64,000 nt of DNA from Hofstenia miamia (GCA_004352715.1 SCFE01000003.1:4426822-4490821), one strand, 5' to 3'; shown: positions 23,842 through 37,400, counted from the first letter of the stretch. The notes: a model not told the origin generated them from the sequence alone. Translations and numbers: made by a program.

Positions 23842-24579
23842 CTAAATTATTTATCACTGACACCTGGTGGGTGAAATGCAAATCTCATTAAAATTAAACT
23901 CGCGAAAATGTAAACTGACACTGTACTGACCACTATAGTAAAAATATTGCATTATATTAATGACCAATGTGGGATTCATAACAAGTTAGCACAGATGTAA
24001 AACAACATAATATAAAATAGTAAATAAATAAAGGGTGCTTTCTAATGATGAGAATTAAACAACTCTTTAATAATTCCCTATTTATTGAATGGATTTTAAA
24101 GAAACATGTTTTTTATTTAGTTACTTTTTAAATGAAACATTTTCAAGTGCTGCCCTCCTGAAGGCATACAAGAATTGGCCGGATCTCACAAACAGTTCAT
24201 CACTACAATGGCTCCTTTACAGAAGCTTTCAAGTCTAGTTCCAATAACCAGCACTTTCTGTTTGAGATTACCCGCCAAAATGACAAGTTGGACAAAAGAA
24301 TAACTGATCTGCTTGTTTGCGTTGAGGAGGTAGTACATAAAATAGGTTGTATTTAAAAAACAAAAAAAACTAGTAATTTTCAGGGTTTTAATAGTTTGTT
24401 TGTTAAGATCAATGAATAATTAAGAAGTTATTAAAGTTTTTTTGGTCCCACCATTAAAAATTACCCTGTATATATATATATATATCATAAAGCAAAAAGA
24501 AAAGATTTACTAACTAGTAAAATGGGTTTGTGCATGAAAATTTCTGCTAACTACCCTTGTGTTTATGAAATTAAAATCA

Positions 24580-24795
<216 letters not shown>

Positions 24796-24863
24796 CTAAA
24801 AATTTCCATAAAGAACTGGAAATCCTCGTGTGTTATATGATGAGAATAAAAATAAACACATAC

Positions 24864-25052
24864 ATCCACAAGCTCTTTTGCGGTAAATTCCTCAAATTCA
24901 TTCTTTTCAAGGTAAGTAAGACATTGCTGTTTACTGGTATAATTTTTAGCACGCTTAGCATCTGGCAGACGAGACAGATTTGGCTCCACTGGTATATTTG
25001 TTCCGTCATAGTGTTGTAAAATTAATATTTCTTTTTTTATTAGTTCTTCAGC
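24864..25052 (-). CDS. CDC5L: CDC5L exon (AEELIKKEILILQHYD)
   Basis: 63 codons, phase 0-0, acceptor TTTTTTAG|GCTGAA and donor GTGGAT|GTATGT, only 68 bp of intron from the next exon. It encodes AEELIKKEILILQHYD, a variable linker, then LTYLEKNEFEEFTAKELVD. This is the first visible exon of the C-terminal half. About half the protein is missing between it and the Myb exons at 27416. Confidence 0.9.
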
Positions 25053-26203
25053 CTAAAAAACATAGGAAAGATCATTAACTAAAAATTAAAATTCTCAATG
25101 ATAGTATGTGTTCGTTCATATAGCAATAATATAACTTTTCTGACATTGGACTTTCGGTTGTGTAAATGAGGTCTTCCAACAAAATGCATACATTAAATTA
25201 AAACTTAAATACAGTAGAACTGTTTAAACACAGAAGTATATGGGGCTAAAAGATTACTGGAAAGCATAAAACACTGAAACTATTAGGAGAAAGTGATCTG
25301 AAACATTGAATACTCACATCCCAAAAAGACAAATCATTTACCATATAAGTGACAAATACGAAGCATTTGACTTCGTCTAATTCTTATAAAACTAGTAAAC
25401 CCAAAACATTCTGAACAAATGATAATAAGCAACTTTTGGTGATGCAATTTTTCAAAACTAAAAAACTACCACAAAAATCCATCTTACGAATAATAACCTA
25501 AGTTGGATTTAACTTCTATTGACTACAGCTAATTCCTTTAACATTTGAGGATTTTCCAGAGAGATGATTGCCATTTAATGAAAACATGCTGAACAATATT
25601 GAAGGACATTTTAGATAACATTATATGGAGTAATGAAGAACTTCTTTGAAATTACACACGATCATATTAATATACTTAATTGTATATAGTCAGAACATGC
25701 ATTTATCATTAGAACAACAGCTAAAGAAGCCTGATGTCAATGTTTGGGTTGGTATTTCAAGTTTGGTTTACACGTAGCATTTTTGGACAAACAATCACAA
25801 GGGAAGAATATCGAGATATTAAGGACTCCGCTGTTACACCAACAACCTAGCCAAGCAAATAATACGTTGTCGCTTGATGTCAGGCCTCATTCTAGTCAAA
25901 CACCAGCTAGTGGTTGAAATTACCTTTGTTTTTGTTTACTTAGTGACTAATAAACCCATGGTATTTGATTCTTTACGCAGAGCTTTTCGTGCATTCATTG
26001 TAATGTGTCTTTCAAATTGGATTTAGAAATGATGTTACATGGAATGCTGTTAAAACTATAGGCTATCTGTTAAATAAAAGTGTTGAAGATAGTAATTAAT
26101 TTATTGCTTATTTTAATTAAAATTTAAGTAATGAATTATTTCACATGCTATTTTATTACGATATTTTTCACTCCTAGTAAGGCATATATATATATATATA
26201 TAT
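25053..26203. other. CDC5L intronic sequence, no exon recognised
   Basis: I searched the minus strand by eye for the central CDC5L region and found nothing convincing. It ends in (TA)n beside the gap. Confidence 0.5.
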
Positions 26204-27203
26204 NNNNNNNNNNNNNNNNNNNNNNNNNNNNNNNNNNNNNNNNNNNNNNNNNNNNNNNNNNNNNNNNNNNNNNNNNNNNNNNNNNNNNNNNNNNNNNNNN
26301 NNNNNNNNNNNNNNNNNNNNNNNNNNNNNNNNNNNNNNNNNNNNNNNNNNNNNNNNNNNNNNNNNNNNNNNNNNNNNNNNNNNNNNNNNNNNNNNNNNNN
26401 NNNNNNNNNNNNNNNNNNNNNNNNNNNNNNNNNNNNNNNNNNNNNNNNNNNNNNNNNNNNNNNNNNNNNNNNNNNNNNNNNNNNNNNNNNNNNNNNNNNN
26501 NNNNNNNNNNNNNNNNNNNNNNNNNNNNNNNNNNNNNNNNNNNNNNNNNNNNNNNNNNNNNNNNNNNNNNNNNNNNNNNNNNNNNNNNNNNNNNNNNNNN
26601 NNNNNNNNNNNNNNNNNNNNNNNNNNNNNNNNNNNNNNNNNNNNNNNNNNNNNNNNNNNNNNNNNNNNNNNNNNNNNNNNNNNNNNNNNNNNNNNNNNNN
26701 NNNNNNNNNNNNNNNNNNNNNNNNNNNNNNNNNNNNNNNNNNNNNNNNNNNNNNNNNNNNNNNNNNNNNNNNNNNNNNNNNNNNNNNNNNNNNNNNNNNN
26801 NNNNNNNNNNNNNNNNNNNNNNNNNNNNNNNNNNNNNNNNNNNNNNNNNNNNNNNNNNNNNNNNNNNNNNNNNNNNNNNNNNNNNNNNNNNNNNNNNNNN
26901 NNNNNNNNNNNNNNNNNNNNNNNNNNNNNNNNNNNNNNNNNNNNNNNNNNNNNNNNNNNNNNNNNNNNNNNNNNNNNNNNNNNNNNNNNNNNNNNNNNNN
27001 NNNNNNNNNNNNNNNNNNNNNNNNNNNNNNNNNNNNNNNNNNNNNNNNNNNNNNNNNNNNNNNNNNNNNNNNNNNNNNNNNNNNNNNNNNNNNNNNNNNN
27101 NNNNNNNNNNNNNNNNNNNNNNNNNNNNNNNNNNNNNNNNNNNNNNNNNNNNNNNNNNNNNNNNNNNNNNNNNNNNNNNNNNNNNNNNNNNNNNNNNNNN
27201 NNN
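26204..27203. other. Assembly gap, exactly 1000 N, inside CDC5L
   Basis: A placeholder gap with (TA)n on both sides. The ~400-450 central residues of CDC5L are expected between the flanking exons and are not visible outside, so the true gap is probably larger than drawn. Confidence 0.95.
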
Positions 27204-27414
27204 GATATATATATTCAAAATGTTGTTCGTGCTTTGTTTTTTTTATTTGAGTGCTTAATAAACAGAGCTTCAGAAATCTTAGTATTAGATGTTTTAATTA
27301 TGATCTTAAAATTATGTTCGTTAGTGTATCGTAGCTCAAATGCATAGTAAATATGTTTTAAAATACATGTAGTGTTAATAATTGCTAACAAACACTAAAT
27401 TACAATTATACTTA

Positions 27415-27612
<198 letters not shown>

Positions 27613-27817
27613 TTAGTTTAAGAAATATCCGGACATCATCAACGTGAACAAGTTGTATTTCATAAAACTACAATGGCTTGCATAGCACAATGCTACAACA
27701 CAATAACTGTCATAAAGAAAAATGATGTTAGTTTTGCAGTAAATCATTTAATAAACAAACACATTTATTACATACAAAAACAAATTCATGCATCTGAAAA
27801 TGTTTACACAAAAATTA

Positions 27818-27922
<105 letters not shown>

Positions 27923-28876
27923 CTAAAATGAATGTTTAGACATGATTTTTAAATGGGAGTAAATATAACTCTAAAACCACAACACGAAAGTTGCTGGCCT
28001 CATCGATGTTTAATTTAAATTCATTAAATTCCCATACTTGGTCAGAATATGTTGACCCAATACAATGTATTCCAAAATTCAATTAAAAACTTTTGATCCA
28101 AGTAAGTTCTAAGATGTTTTAATGTCCTCGACCCAAACCAAATATGACAAAACTACAATTTCACACTACTCCAGGTTTTTACAAAACTACAATGTCCTAC
28201 AATAGAACATACGTAAACTTAAAATTTGAGAAGTGCAAAATCTTGTTATTGAACAATCATAATAAGGTGGTTTGTTTATGCATAATTTGTAATAGTAAAG
28301 CTAAGTCTACCTTACGATTATTTATAAATAATGTGGCTTATCCAATACAAAGAAAAGAAGTTCATAAAACTTTTTAGTTTTCAAATAATTTACTGCAGCG
28401 CCTAACAAATTTAATTCAAATATATACAGGGAAATTTTATAATGAAATTTTTCTAAGCCTTTTAAAACTAAAAGACTTAAAACACCCTATGTGATTTTCA
28501 ATTTTATTGGTGGATACGTTCATTTTCTGTGATTGACTACCATTTAATGCATTCTTTGCATTACAGATTATCCGATATCCTGTAATTGAGAATGACAAAC
28601 GCATGTTTTGACCTATTCGTTAGAATAATGTATTGGAATTCTATTAAGTCTGTTCCGTTTGAAGCGATGCGTGATAAGATATTCGCTGGCGCGCCTACCT
28701 CGATGAGGCGCTTCCTTTAATCAAAGATAAAAAACGCCGCTTAACCGAATATTCTTTCTGCTCGACAAAGAAAACGCCGCTGAAGCTCTTCTACTTCTTT
28801 TCAAAAGCTCATTAAAATTTTTCTCCACTGCTTCAACCCAATCTTCTACAAAATCGGATAATTCTATCAATGCATC

Positions 28877-29380
28877 TTGTTCTACCCAAAGTCTCCTAGA
28901 AATAAATCTAATGAAGCAAGAAATTCTACTCTCCCGCGAAGACAAGAGAAATCTATCAAACCTGGCACATCATCACTAATCATTGGAAGTATCATTCTAA
29001 AATATGTCTGCTCGCATAATCTTTTACATAATCCGACCACTTCAATCAATTCTTATTCTGGTCGCACTCTAGACTTCTTGCTGAAATGATCTCACAATAT
29101 TCGAAAATTCACGTCAATTCTGTTATCCTCAATACTGTTATAATTGATGCCAAACATTCCACAGATGTTCAAACCTTCAAAACCAACATCAATCATCTAG
29201 TTGAACTGATTCGTCTAAAATTCTCACCACGCTTCATCTTCTTCTTGGAAATCATTCCTGTCTGCAGACATTCACTCTTACAACGAAATCACATCATTGT
29301 TGAATTCAACGAAGTCCTATCACGCATCCCTTCAAGAAACTTCAACATCATCATTGTCTTCAAAAAATTCTTATTGTGAT
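28877..29380 (+). pseudogene. SGNH-hydrolase-like retroelement ORF remnant in CDC5L intron 1
   Basis: Two overlapping open stretches read LIIGSIILKYV (about 28977), SYSGRTLDFLLK (about 29051), VILNTVIIDAKHSTDV (about 29113), then LVELIRLKFSPRFIFFLEII. The order resembles block I, the substrate-loop Gly and the V.I..GTND region of SGNH-type domains in retrotransposon ORF1s, but the catalytic GDS and GTND residues are gone. It is antisense to CDC5L. An (AT)n tract follows at 29417. Confidence 0.35.
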
Positions 29381-29412
29381 GAATAACTGTCAACAGTGTC
29401 AAAAGTATATAA

Positions 29413-29416
<4 letters not shown>

Positions 29417-29448
<32 letters not shown>
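29417..29448. repeat. (TA)n microsatellite
   Basis: About 16 AT units in CDC5L intron 1. Confidence 0.95.
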
Positions 29449-29450
<2 letters not shown>

Positions 29451-29706
29451 TTTTTCACAAATGACTGCTGCAAAAAAGCATATTGCTATTGAAGATGTTA
29501 TCTCAATCCTGCATGTAACTTTGTAGAAAAGCATTTTTCCACCATTAATATAATTAATCATATTAATTTTATAACTTTATGGCAATCTTTTTCATGAATA
29601 AACTTCCCAATGAATTTTCATAAGCAAAAATGTAAATAAAGTTTGGATTTTAAATGCTCCTCCATTGGGCACACAACGAAAAGTCGTCGAGTCTGGCCTG
29701 GGCGGC

Positions 29707-29895
29707 GTGTAGCATCGCCGGTAGTTGTTACTATTTATCGGCCAGACCTCGCGCTTTTCTTGTTAGTGACTGATAGTTGTTATAATTTGTACATATTGCA
29801 AATATTGTATATAAAGACCAAAGCATTTTGTAAATAGAAAATAGTTTGAACTGTATTCTCTTTGTGTTCGTTAGAATCACCCCCGCGATTCTACA
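29707..29895. mobile_element. 189-bp element with TGTAG...CTACA ends (MITE or solo LTR)
   Basis: Starts TGTAGCATCGCCGG and ends with the complement of TGTAGAATCGCGGGG, agreeing at about 12 of 14. These are the same terminal letters as the Ginger-like element at 31305-33145. A GTATATAAAG TATA-like box at about 29809 also fits a solo LTR. No flanking duplication is apparent. It lies in CDC5L intron 1. Confidence 0.35.
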
Positions 29896-30128
29896 ATATT
29901 TGAAACTAAAACCGAACCAAATTAACAAGTAAAATACACAAAATAAATTAACATACGTTGCCTGAACCATATATAATTATCGTTTTCCACTAATCCCAAA
30001 TCACTATTTGCAAATAGTTGGTTAATGTACGAAACATAAATACCCGCACAATCCTATTTAGACAAATATAGTAAAATGCTTCAATTTATAGAAAACTAAA
30101 AGCTAAAGGAGATACCGTAAATACTAAC

Positions 30129-30173
30129 CTCAGTATTACGCCAAACACCCCCTTTTATTGAAATTCGAGTCAT
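30129..30173 (-). CDS. CDC5L: CDC5L exon 1 with start codon
   Basis: ATG at 30171-30173 opens MTRISIKGGVWRNTE and ends GAG|GTTAGT, phase 0. KGGVWRNTEDE across the junction is the invariant CDC5L N-terminus, so the start is secure. CDC5L is a core subunit of the Prp19/NTC complex and is needed for pre-mRNA splicing. The gene runs 30173 to 22888 on the minus strand with seven visible exons. Intron 1 (about 2.2 kb) contains transposon debris on the other strand. Confidence 0.95.
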
Positions 30174-31494
30174 TTTACAAAACTTAGACTATGAAATCTG
30201 TAATCGTTTCGTACAAAGATTAGTTGTTAATTCGTATTATCAATAAATGAGGGATTCTCATAGAATTTTAAGATGTGTTAAAATATCTAGTTTTTCATAC
30301 AATTCGTAACGGAAATTTTCAAAAAAATTGGTGGCCAGTTTTTAATATTTTCTAGATTTCTTAATATTACCTTTTTGTTGGAATCTCATTAGTGTCTTTG
30401 CTTTGAGGTCATTTCAAGCCCCCAAAATACAGAAATTTCTAGGAAAACACTTGCATTAAGCATTATATATATAAATTTAAAAGATTTATTTAATTTATAA
30501 GCATACTAGTCCTAAACAAGTGCTCTAAAAATATTTTGCAATACTTTTAGTATAGTTAAAATAACAGCATTATCAATAAATTTCTAAAATAATGGACTTA
30601 ATGCTTGCATCTTTCTTTTCCAAATTTTTGATTTATAGCAAAACAAATGTTGGCAAAATCTAAATTAAGCAATTCAATATGCAAATTAGAAAGAGGAGGC
30701 TATTGGTTTTGTAGTGAGTTGCTCCTTTTTATATAAATGCATTGATGAAGTGGATGAAATGCATTTGGAGATATTGTCTGTATTGTGTAAGGTGTGTGTT
30801 GCCCAGAAAGGGAATGAAACATGCAGTTGCATTTATTATGTGGTTGTATTATCAAAATATTGAACTCTTCACAACAGATGTCAAATGCTATTGGAGCAAA
30901 TCATGCCTATCCCTTTTAAAGGCTTTTGCATCAAAGTAAATGGTATTTTTATTTGAATTCTGCAAATACATATTTAGGCATCTGATTTTTCACATTCAAT
31001 GGTTTCCCAAACTCTGTAATTAATTTACAAAAACCTGCATTTCTTAATGACACACTGTTTGTCAGTTCTTAAAGCATGCTAAACACACATTTTATCAAGT
31101 GTGTACACTAATAATAGCTTTTAAGATACATGTTAATAATTCTGCATGTGACTTTTGCAGCATGTTGAAAATTTTTTAGCATCAGTATTTCCTCTCACAT
31201 TAAAAAAAAATTGCACAAGAAACATTTGGCCATTCAAGATGCAACATATGGAAAAAATTAAGGTTCAGGCATATAATATCATTGATCCTTTATGATATTT
31301 CTAATGTAGAATCACAGGGGGCTCTGGCTACTCTAGTGGTACTGGGTAACTCAAAAGTTGATCAAAGGTTGCAAAGTCTACCATAGAAGAGAGTGACCTG
31401 GATTCTAACAAAGGAAACATACATTGGTGGTTGATTGATTTTGCCAAACAAATACAGAGATTCCATTCCATAAAGAACTCCAGCAGTGACCAAT

Positions 31495-32700
31495 TCACAC
31501 AGCATCACACTGTAGGTCTAACACCTTTGTGATGGTGAATGGACCTTGCCAGTTGGTAGCAAGCTTCTGCACTTGATTTGCATCAGTGATCTGGTGAGGA
31601 AAATAGGCAAAGACTTTGTTGCCAATCTTGTGAGGCTCACAATACAGTTTGTGATTGAAATTCCACTGTTGATGGATAATAGATTGATTGGTGTTCCAAC
31701 AGATAGTTAAAAGTACTTCTTGAAACTCATGTAACATATGATTTACAAAATTCTCCAACATAGGTTTGTTATAATCAGGAAATATATGATGGAAAGAGTC
31801 ATACTTCCCTTGTGACAGAACATAGCCTTAAAAGGGCTGACCTTAGTAGTAGAATGCACTGTGGTATTGTAAAAGTACTCTACTGCCTTAATAACACATT
31901 TCCAACTTGAATTAGTTTTATAACAGTATGTTTGAGTCTTTGCATGATTCCATTCAACTGTGGGTGATATGCAGGGGTGAACTCCTGGAGTATCTCAAGC
32001 TCTTTCATTAAGGTCTCCATAAGGTGGTTATCAAATTGAGGACCATGATCTGAAATTAGGCACTCCATGGGCCCAAACTTAAGGATCCATTCCTTGACCA
32101 CTTTCTCTCCAATAACCTTGGCAGTGGTGCTGTTGAGGGGGATGAGTCAAGCATATTTTGTAAAATGGTCAATAAGTACAAGAAGGTACTGGTACCATTT
32201 CTCATCATGAGAGAGCTTCTCAATGTCCATATGCACAACTTTGTTTGTGTGTTCCACAGCTCTGCTATGAATTTGGTTCACTGCTCTGGAAAATGTCCAG
32301 CTCCTTGCAATAGACAAGTGGTGCATTTATTGAATACATGATGCACTACAGTTCTAATATCAATAGTTACATATCTTGCATTAACTGTTTGTTCTGTTTC
32401 AATGAATCTTTCACACCAGATCTCTTCAAAAGTACTCAGGGATGGCCAACTGACTATTTTGGCTCTGTGAGTAAAGCAGGCCTGCATCAGTCTATTTCCA
32501 GTTGTAGTGCTGAAAATATCTGTTGGCAACAGTTGCTGAGGATGTAATTATCATTCTTTAGTTTAGCTATGATTTTGCTTAGTACCTTATCATAGCATTG
32601 GTGATGTGTGATTTGCACTTTGGTAATCTCCTCTTTCACTATGATAGGGAGGATCGCATTTCCATGATGATCTGCATTGATCTCTGGTATACACTCATAG
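31495..32700 (-). pseudogene. Ginger/gypsy-type integrase-like transposase, frame-broken
   Basis: Minus strand, N to C: HHVFNKCTTC (H2C2 zinc finger, about 32340); VVHMDIEKL with the first Asp (about 32235) and LLVLIDHFTKYA; LISDHGPQFDN with the second Asp (about 32045); YHPQLNGIMQR, where the usual catalytic Glu (NG..ER) reads Gln; KIGNKVFAYFP; and WQGPFTITKVL, a GPY/F module (about 31545). Frames shift at least twice. No RT or RNase H accompanies it. Confidence 0.75.
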
Positions 32701-32719
32701 TTGCTGAAGGGAATAAACC

Positions 32720-32914
32720 TGTAGCTAAGTAATTAGAGAAGCATTGATTTAGTTTTACACATTGTTGCCTATTTTCTAAAAAGCTCATAATGAAATATAT
32801 TGCATTTGAACTGAAACCAACACTCCAAAGTTTACATTGTAAAATTTTAAAATTTATTGAATTAATAGCTTTGCTAAGATCTAATAGTGCAACTGTAATT
32901 ACAATTTGAGACAC
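32720..32914 (-). pseudogene. LINE RT fragment inside the Ginger-like element
   Basis: LLDLSKAINSINFKILQCKL, then FLENRQQCVKLNQCFSN: RT block with LDLSKAFDSI degenerated. About 65 residues, between the right TIR and the integrase. Probably a nested LINE insertion or captured sequence. Confidence 0.7.
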
Positions 32915-33176
32915 ATGATTAGCACCTTGGATTGTAAGGATGGATTCTAATGACTTGGCTTCAGTGAGATGCTGTGTGAATTGGTTGCTACTTTAATTGC
33001 TGTCTTGGAATTACTTTTTTTACAATGAAATTGGTGAACTACTGATCTTCATTTGTTTTGTTAGAGAACAGGTTGCTCTCAGCAATGGTAATCTTCTGCA
33101 ACCTTCATACCACTTGAGCTGCTAGATGCACCCCGTGATTCTACACTATTGAGGAGTTGCATATCCCCTTCCCCAA

Positions 33177-34407
33177 TGTCATTTCCCCTAAACCTGACAT
33201 CATCAAAAATTAGAAGCATTAGAGACATGATTTCAATGAAATTTTAATAAATAAATGTATTTCTTTAGACTGTATTTCAATTAGTTTTCTATATAGTTTA
33301 GATTGTTGAAATATGGAAATTGCAAATAAATAAATGAAAATATATACTATAATTATTAACATTGACATTTGCTGTTTGCAATTAGTAATTATTTACAGTC
33401 CTTTGAAGTTTTGGTTAGATATAAAATAGAAATTTAAATATAGTTATTATTTTTATAGTTTCTAAATTATTTTAGCAAGTAGCTTAATTTTTAGCATTTA
33501 TTTGTTATTTTTTTGCAAAATTTTTATTATATTACTGATATATTTCCCAATCATATAGTAATAGTTGTCTAAGTGGGCAGGCTACTCTATTCCTTTTAAC
33601 AGTCATTAAGATTTTCTCATTATTTTACAAATATTGAGTGTAATGTTTCATGTACATATTGTACAGTAAGTGCAGAATTAGCCTGATAACAATGTGTGGA
33701 ATTCAGCTCTCAGACACCCCTGCATTTATGCAGTTAATAGTCTATTATTTGAGGGGTCCAGAAATCTGGAAAACTCATAATACTCATAATACATCACAAT
33801 GGTTTACTATTTACAAATACAATAATGCAAAAATTCATATCTTTCAGATGTTGAACAAATCACAATGTTTTTGATTTTTTATTTGATCTGCCTGCAAATA
33901 TAATATTTCAATTTTTTTTAGAAAAATAGAGCATCATTAAAATAAGCAGATCTGACTGGATTCAAACCTGTAATTTTCTTACACTATGAATCTGTAAAAT
34001 ATTTTATAAAAATGTATGAGCTAGACAAAACTATATTATTTACCCATTGTAAATATTACACAAAAACAAATTCATGTTTATAGATTAGCTATATATTATG
34101 AACATACTACATCACAAGCATATTAATGCAAATCCTTAATTATCAAATAAGGGCTAAACAATTTCATTAGTAAAATATATATGAAATGCAAACAGCTGTC
34201 AATATTTATAATTATAACACACATTTAGATTTATTTACTTGCAATACCATAATATATTTCAATGATCTAAACTAAATAGAAAACAAAATGAAACATAGTC
34301 TAAAGAAATACATTAATTTATTCAAATATTAATTACAATTTCATTGAAATCATGTTTCTACTGGTTTTTGAAATCTTGGTCATGTCAAACTTGGGGGAAA
34401 TGATATA
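33177..34407. mobile_element. Non-autonomous element with >200-bp inverted repeats
   Basis: 33177-33380 and the complement of 34188-34407 align along their length. Shared words include TCATTTCCCC near the ends, ACATGATTTCAATGAAATT, AATGTATTTCTTTAGACT, ATTGACA and GCTGTTTGCA inside. No coding sequence in the ~800-bp centre. A related end occurs at 38379-38425. Superfamily not identified. Confidence 0.65.
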
Positions 34408-37400
34408 CAACCCTACTGGTCAGTTGAAATTCTATACAATATCACAGTATGTATATTCAAATAAAAATTGCAACATCATAGAATGTAGCTCTTAATTCAA
34501 TAACTTTTAAAAGACTTTACAAATATATTTTTTCTATTTTCCTCAAATAGTTTTTAAATTTTGGGCAAATGAAATTAACAAAAATTCAAATATCACAAAA
34601 AAACATTATGTGTCATTCACAGGGTCAAGCATGATTTTAAATTTTTTTTGAAAACATTTTGATTTAGTCAGTCAAAGCCAATTTTGAAAACATAATGGTA
34701 GTGAAATTTCATAAAATTGTGATGTCACCCTCAAAAAGATTAAAATATAAATTATTTGCAAAATTTGATTTGCTTCAAATAATAATTGTGACAAAGAAAA
34801 TTTATCTGTTAAAATTTTTGATACAAAGTCAAGACAATCTAAGTTTAGTTCAGTCTCAGCAGAAATTTGACCAGGCAAGCAACTGATTTGCCTAAATATA
34901 ATTATATTTTTAATAGATTAATTTTTAGAGAAAAAAACAAGTAACAAAAAAGTACTGGAAAATCAGTTGATGAAAAGCTCTGAATTTCTTAATATAAAAT
35001 TAAGCTAATTTAATCTTAATACTTTTTCTGCTTGGAAATATAATAATTTACTTTTAACTATTTTCAAAAATTTATTTGATTGGTATTTACATATTCTAAG
35101 TGACATCTGTGTTTTACTCATTTACATTTTGTATACATATTTATCTACACAGTAGTGTCTTTGTTTTAGAATCAAGTTTCATTTACTCTATTGTATTTTT
35201 ACATAAATAAATAATCTAAGATAGATACAATCCCAAACATTATAGACATATGCTCAATGAATTCCCAATATCAAAATTGATGTTGCAGACAAAGCTCATC
35301 TTTCCCTTTAGGTTAAATTGCTTAGAAGTTTTTATTCACTTGCATTATCAGCCAATTTTGTATATAACAAACTTAACTGAAATACATGTTAACACTGACT
35401 CAAATGTATTTATATGCAAAGTAAAGTCCCCCAGGGACTTTCTGAAAATTTATTTTGATTTCAATCTATTTCATATTTTGTAATTAGTGTGATTACATTG
35501 TGTTGATGTCAGCTCCATATTTTCTAGCTTAATTTACAATGCTATATTTATGTCCCCTCAATGCTGTGATACATGTTTTTTTGCTCAATTGAATTTACAA
35601 GGGAAACATGATCATATGATTTTTTGAGTTGTAAACAAAGGCAGGTAATATTTTAAAACTATGTATAAATAGGGCAAACATTGTAGCAAAGTACAATAGA
35701 GTTTACCTTACCTCAACTGTGTTCAACTCTCTTACACATTTACAATTTGCTTTTTGAAGTATTTTAATAATAATGATTGTGTAAGTCACAGCAACAATTT
35801 GGGAGTTACTGTTAACTGTGAACTGATTTGACACATGGCTTTCAGACAGTTAGCAGCCCAAATCATGGACTGTATCAAGTTACTGTTATGTATAGGGAAG
35901 ATAAGACCTTTGCTCAATTTCAACATGCAGCAATAACATTATTACACTGTGATGATATCATACTGCTGGTTAATGTGAATGCATGGTAATTACATGCTAT
36001 CTAATAGTGAGCTGAGAGATAGGAATTACATTGAGACTGTTATATTTGTATAGAACTAGAAAATAAATAATGAGACAAATAGGATTGCACTGCACACTCA
36101 AACTACAAACTACCTTCCCCTCAGGTAGCACTTTGGCTGGAAGCCATATGAATTGGTCATCCTGGATGTTTTCCTAAACAGTTACAAGTTACAATGGATG
36201 AATTTCCAATGTTTGTTAGATCTATTATTGTTATTTCATTAGAAATGTGGCTGCTCTATTAAAGTAACTTTTGCAACCTTCTGCTGAGTCAATTAGTTCC
36301 TTAGTAACACTGCTATAGTCCCAAGCCACTGATTCTACAGTAATGGTAATCATTCCCAGTCAATAACAGGTTGTGAATAGTAAATTAATTTCAATGAAGG
36401 AATAAATGATTATATTCTTTATCTTCTTTTTAGTATATTTTAAGCACTCTTAAACCAGTTAGAAATCAATTTACATTGATAATTAAATGCTTAAGAATCC
36501 TTTACTCAAATTCTGCTAATTTGTTAAGCAAATAATTCAAGCTTTTTAATTAACCTGTTTAAATGCTTTTATCAGTTAAATTTTCAAACCCTCATTGGTG
36601 AATTAGGAAAAGTATTCTTAAATCACATCATCAACCAAATTCAAGAGACTGTATAAAAATAAGTATTTTTCCATTTCTAAATTTGTTCACTAATGAACCT
36701 CCTAGAATAAATCTATAATGGAGTTATCTAATCTTCAAACCACTGCTATCATAAAGTACAACAAACTAAAGTCCTTTACATAACAATTGACCTAAGCAAG
36801 CTTAAGCAACTGTAATAAAATGTAGTCTAACACTAAAAATAGAAGCAAAATCAAATTGATGATGAGATTGTACACAAAATACATTTACAATAACCACTAA
36901 CCAGTAATGGTGTTCTCATTCTTATTCCTCCTCTCTCACTCTCTCATATGGCCATCTTCATGAAATGTTATGCAATAGAAAACAAGAAACAAATTTTAAA
37001 TATATTAGTTTTGGAGTAGCATAGGCAAGCAAGACCAGCACTGAGCTGTGATATTCTTAATGTTAACAATTTCATTGTAAACATATTGATTAAATAACGA
37101 CTCCTTTGCCCCAGTACATGAGGCTCATCAAGAGACCACACAAACCATTACAATGTCTCTTTTAGAGCAATTTCTTTAGATACTGTCAGTGCTCTAAGGA
37201 ATTATGATTTTTTATAACATACTGAAATGATATCAAGAAAAGAGTGGTTAATTAAAAAATGCCTTGTATATGCAAAATATGGTACTTGTTAATATGCCTG
37301 TAAAGTTCAACATATTTCAGAGTTACAAATGATTTATTAAAATCATCCTGGTCTGAAAGTATAAAGCTAAGCTATACTAAATTAACCATATTTACTGTGT

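Larger units (their letters stand above)
31305..33145. mobile_element. Ginger-like DNA transposon (gypsy-type integrase, long TIRs)
   Basis: The termini are inverted: TGTAGAATCACAGGGG at 31305 and, on minus from 33145, TGTAGAATCACGGGG. The similarity continues inward in patches (GGTTGCA, TACCAT, TTCTAACAAA) to a 22-bp near-match CCAATTCACACAGCATC, giving TIRs of about 208 and 184 bp (31305-31512, 32962-33145). Ends of the form TGTNR and a retroviral-type integrase without LTRs are the hallmarks of Ginger elements. Flanks CTAA/CTAT agree at 3 of 4 for a possible 4-bp duplication. Confidence 0.65.

Noticed and set aside
24160-24340. Plus-strand coding-like stretch in a CDC5L intron
   Set aside because: Short, frame-shifting and without recognisable motif; could be transposon debris but cannot be supported.
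31495-32700. Ty3/gypsy LTR retrotransposon
   Set aside because: No direct LTRs, RT or RNase H; the flanks are inverted repeats, so a Ginger-like DNA transposon fits better.
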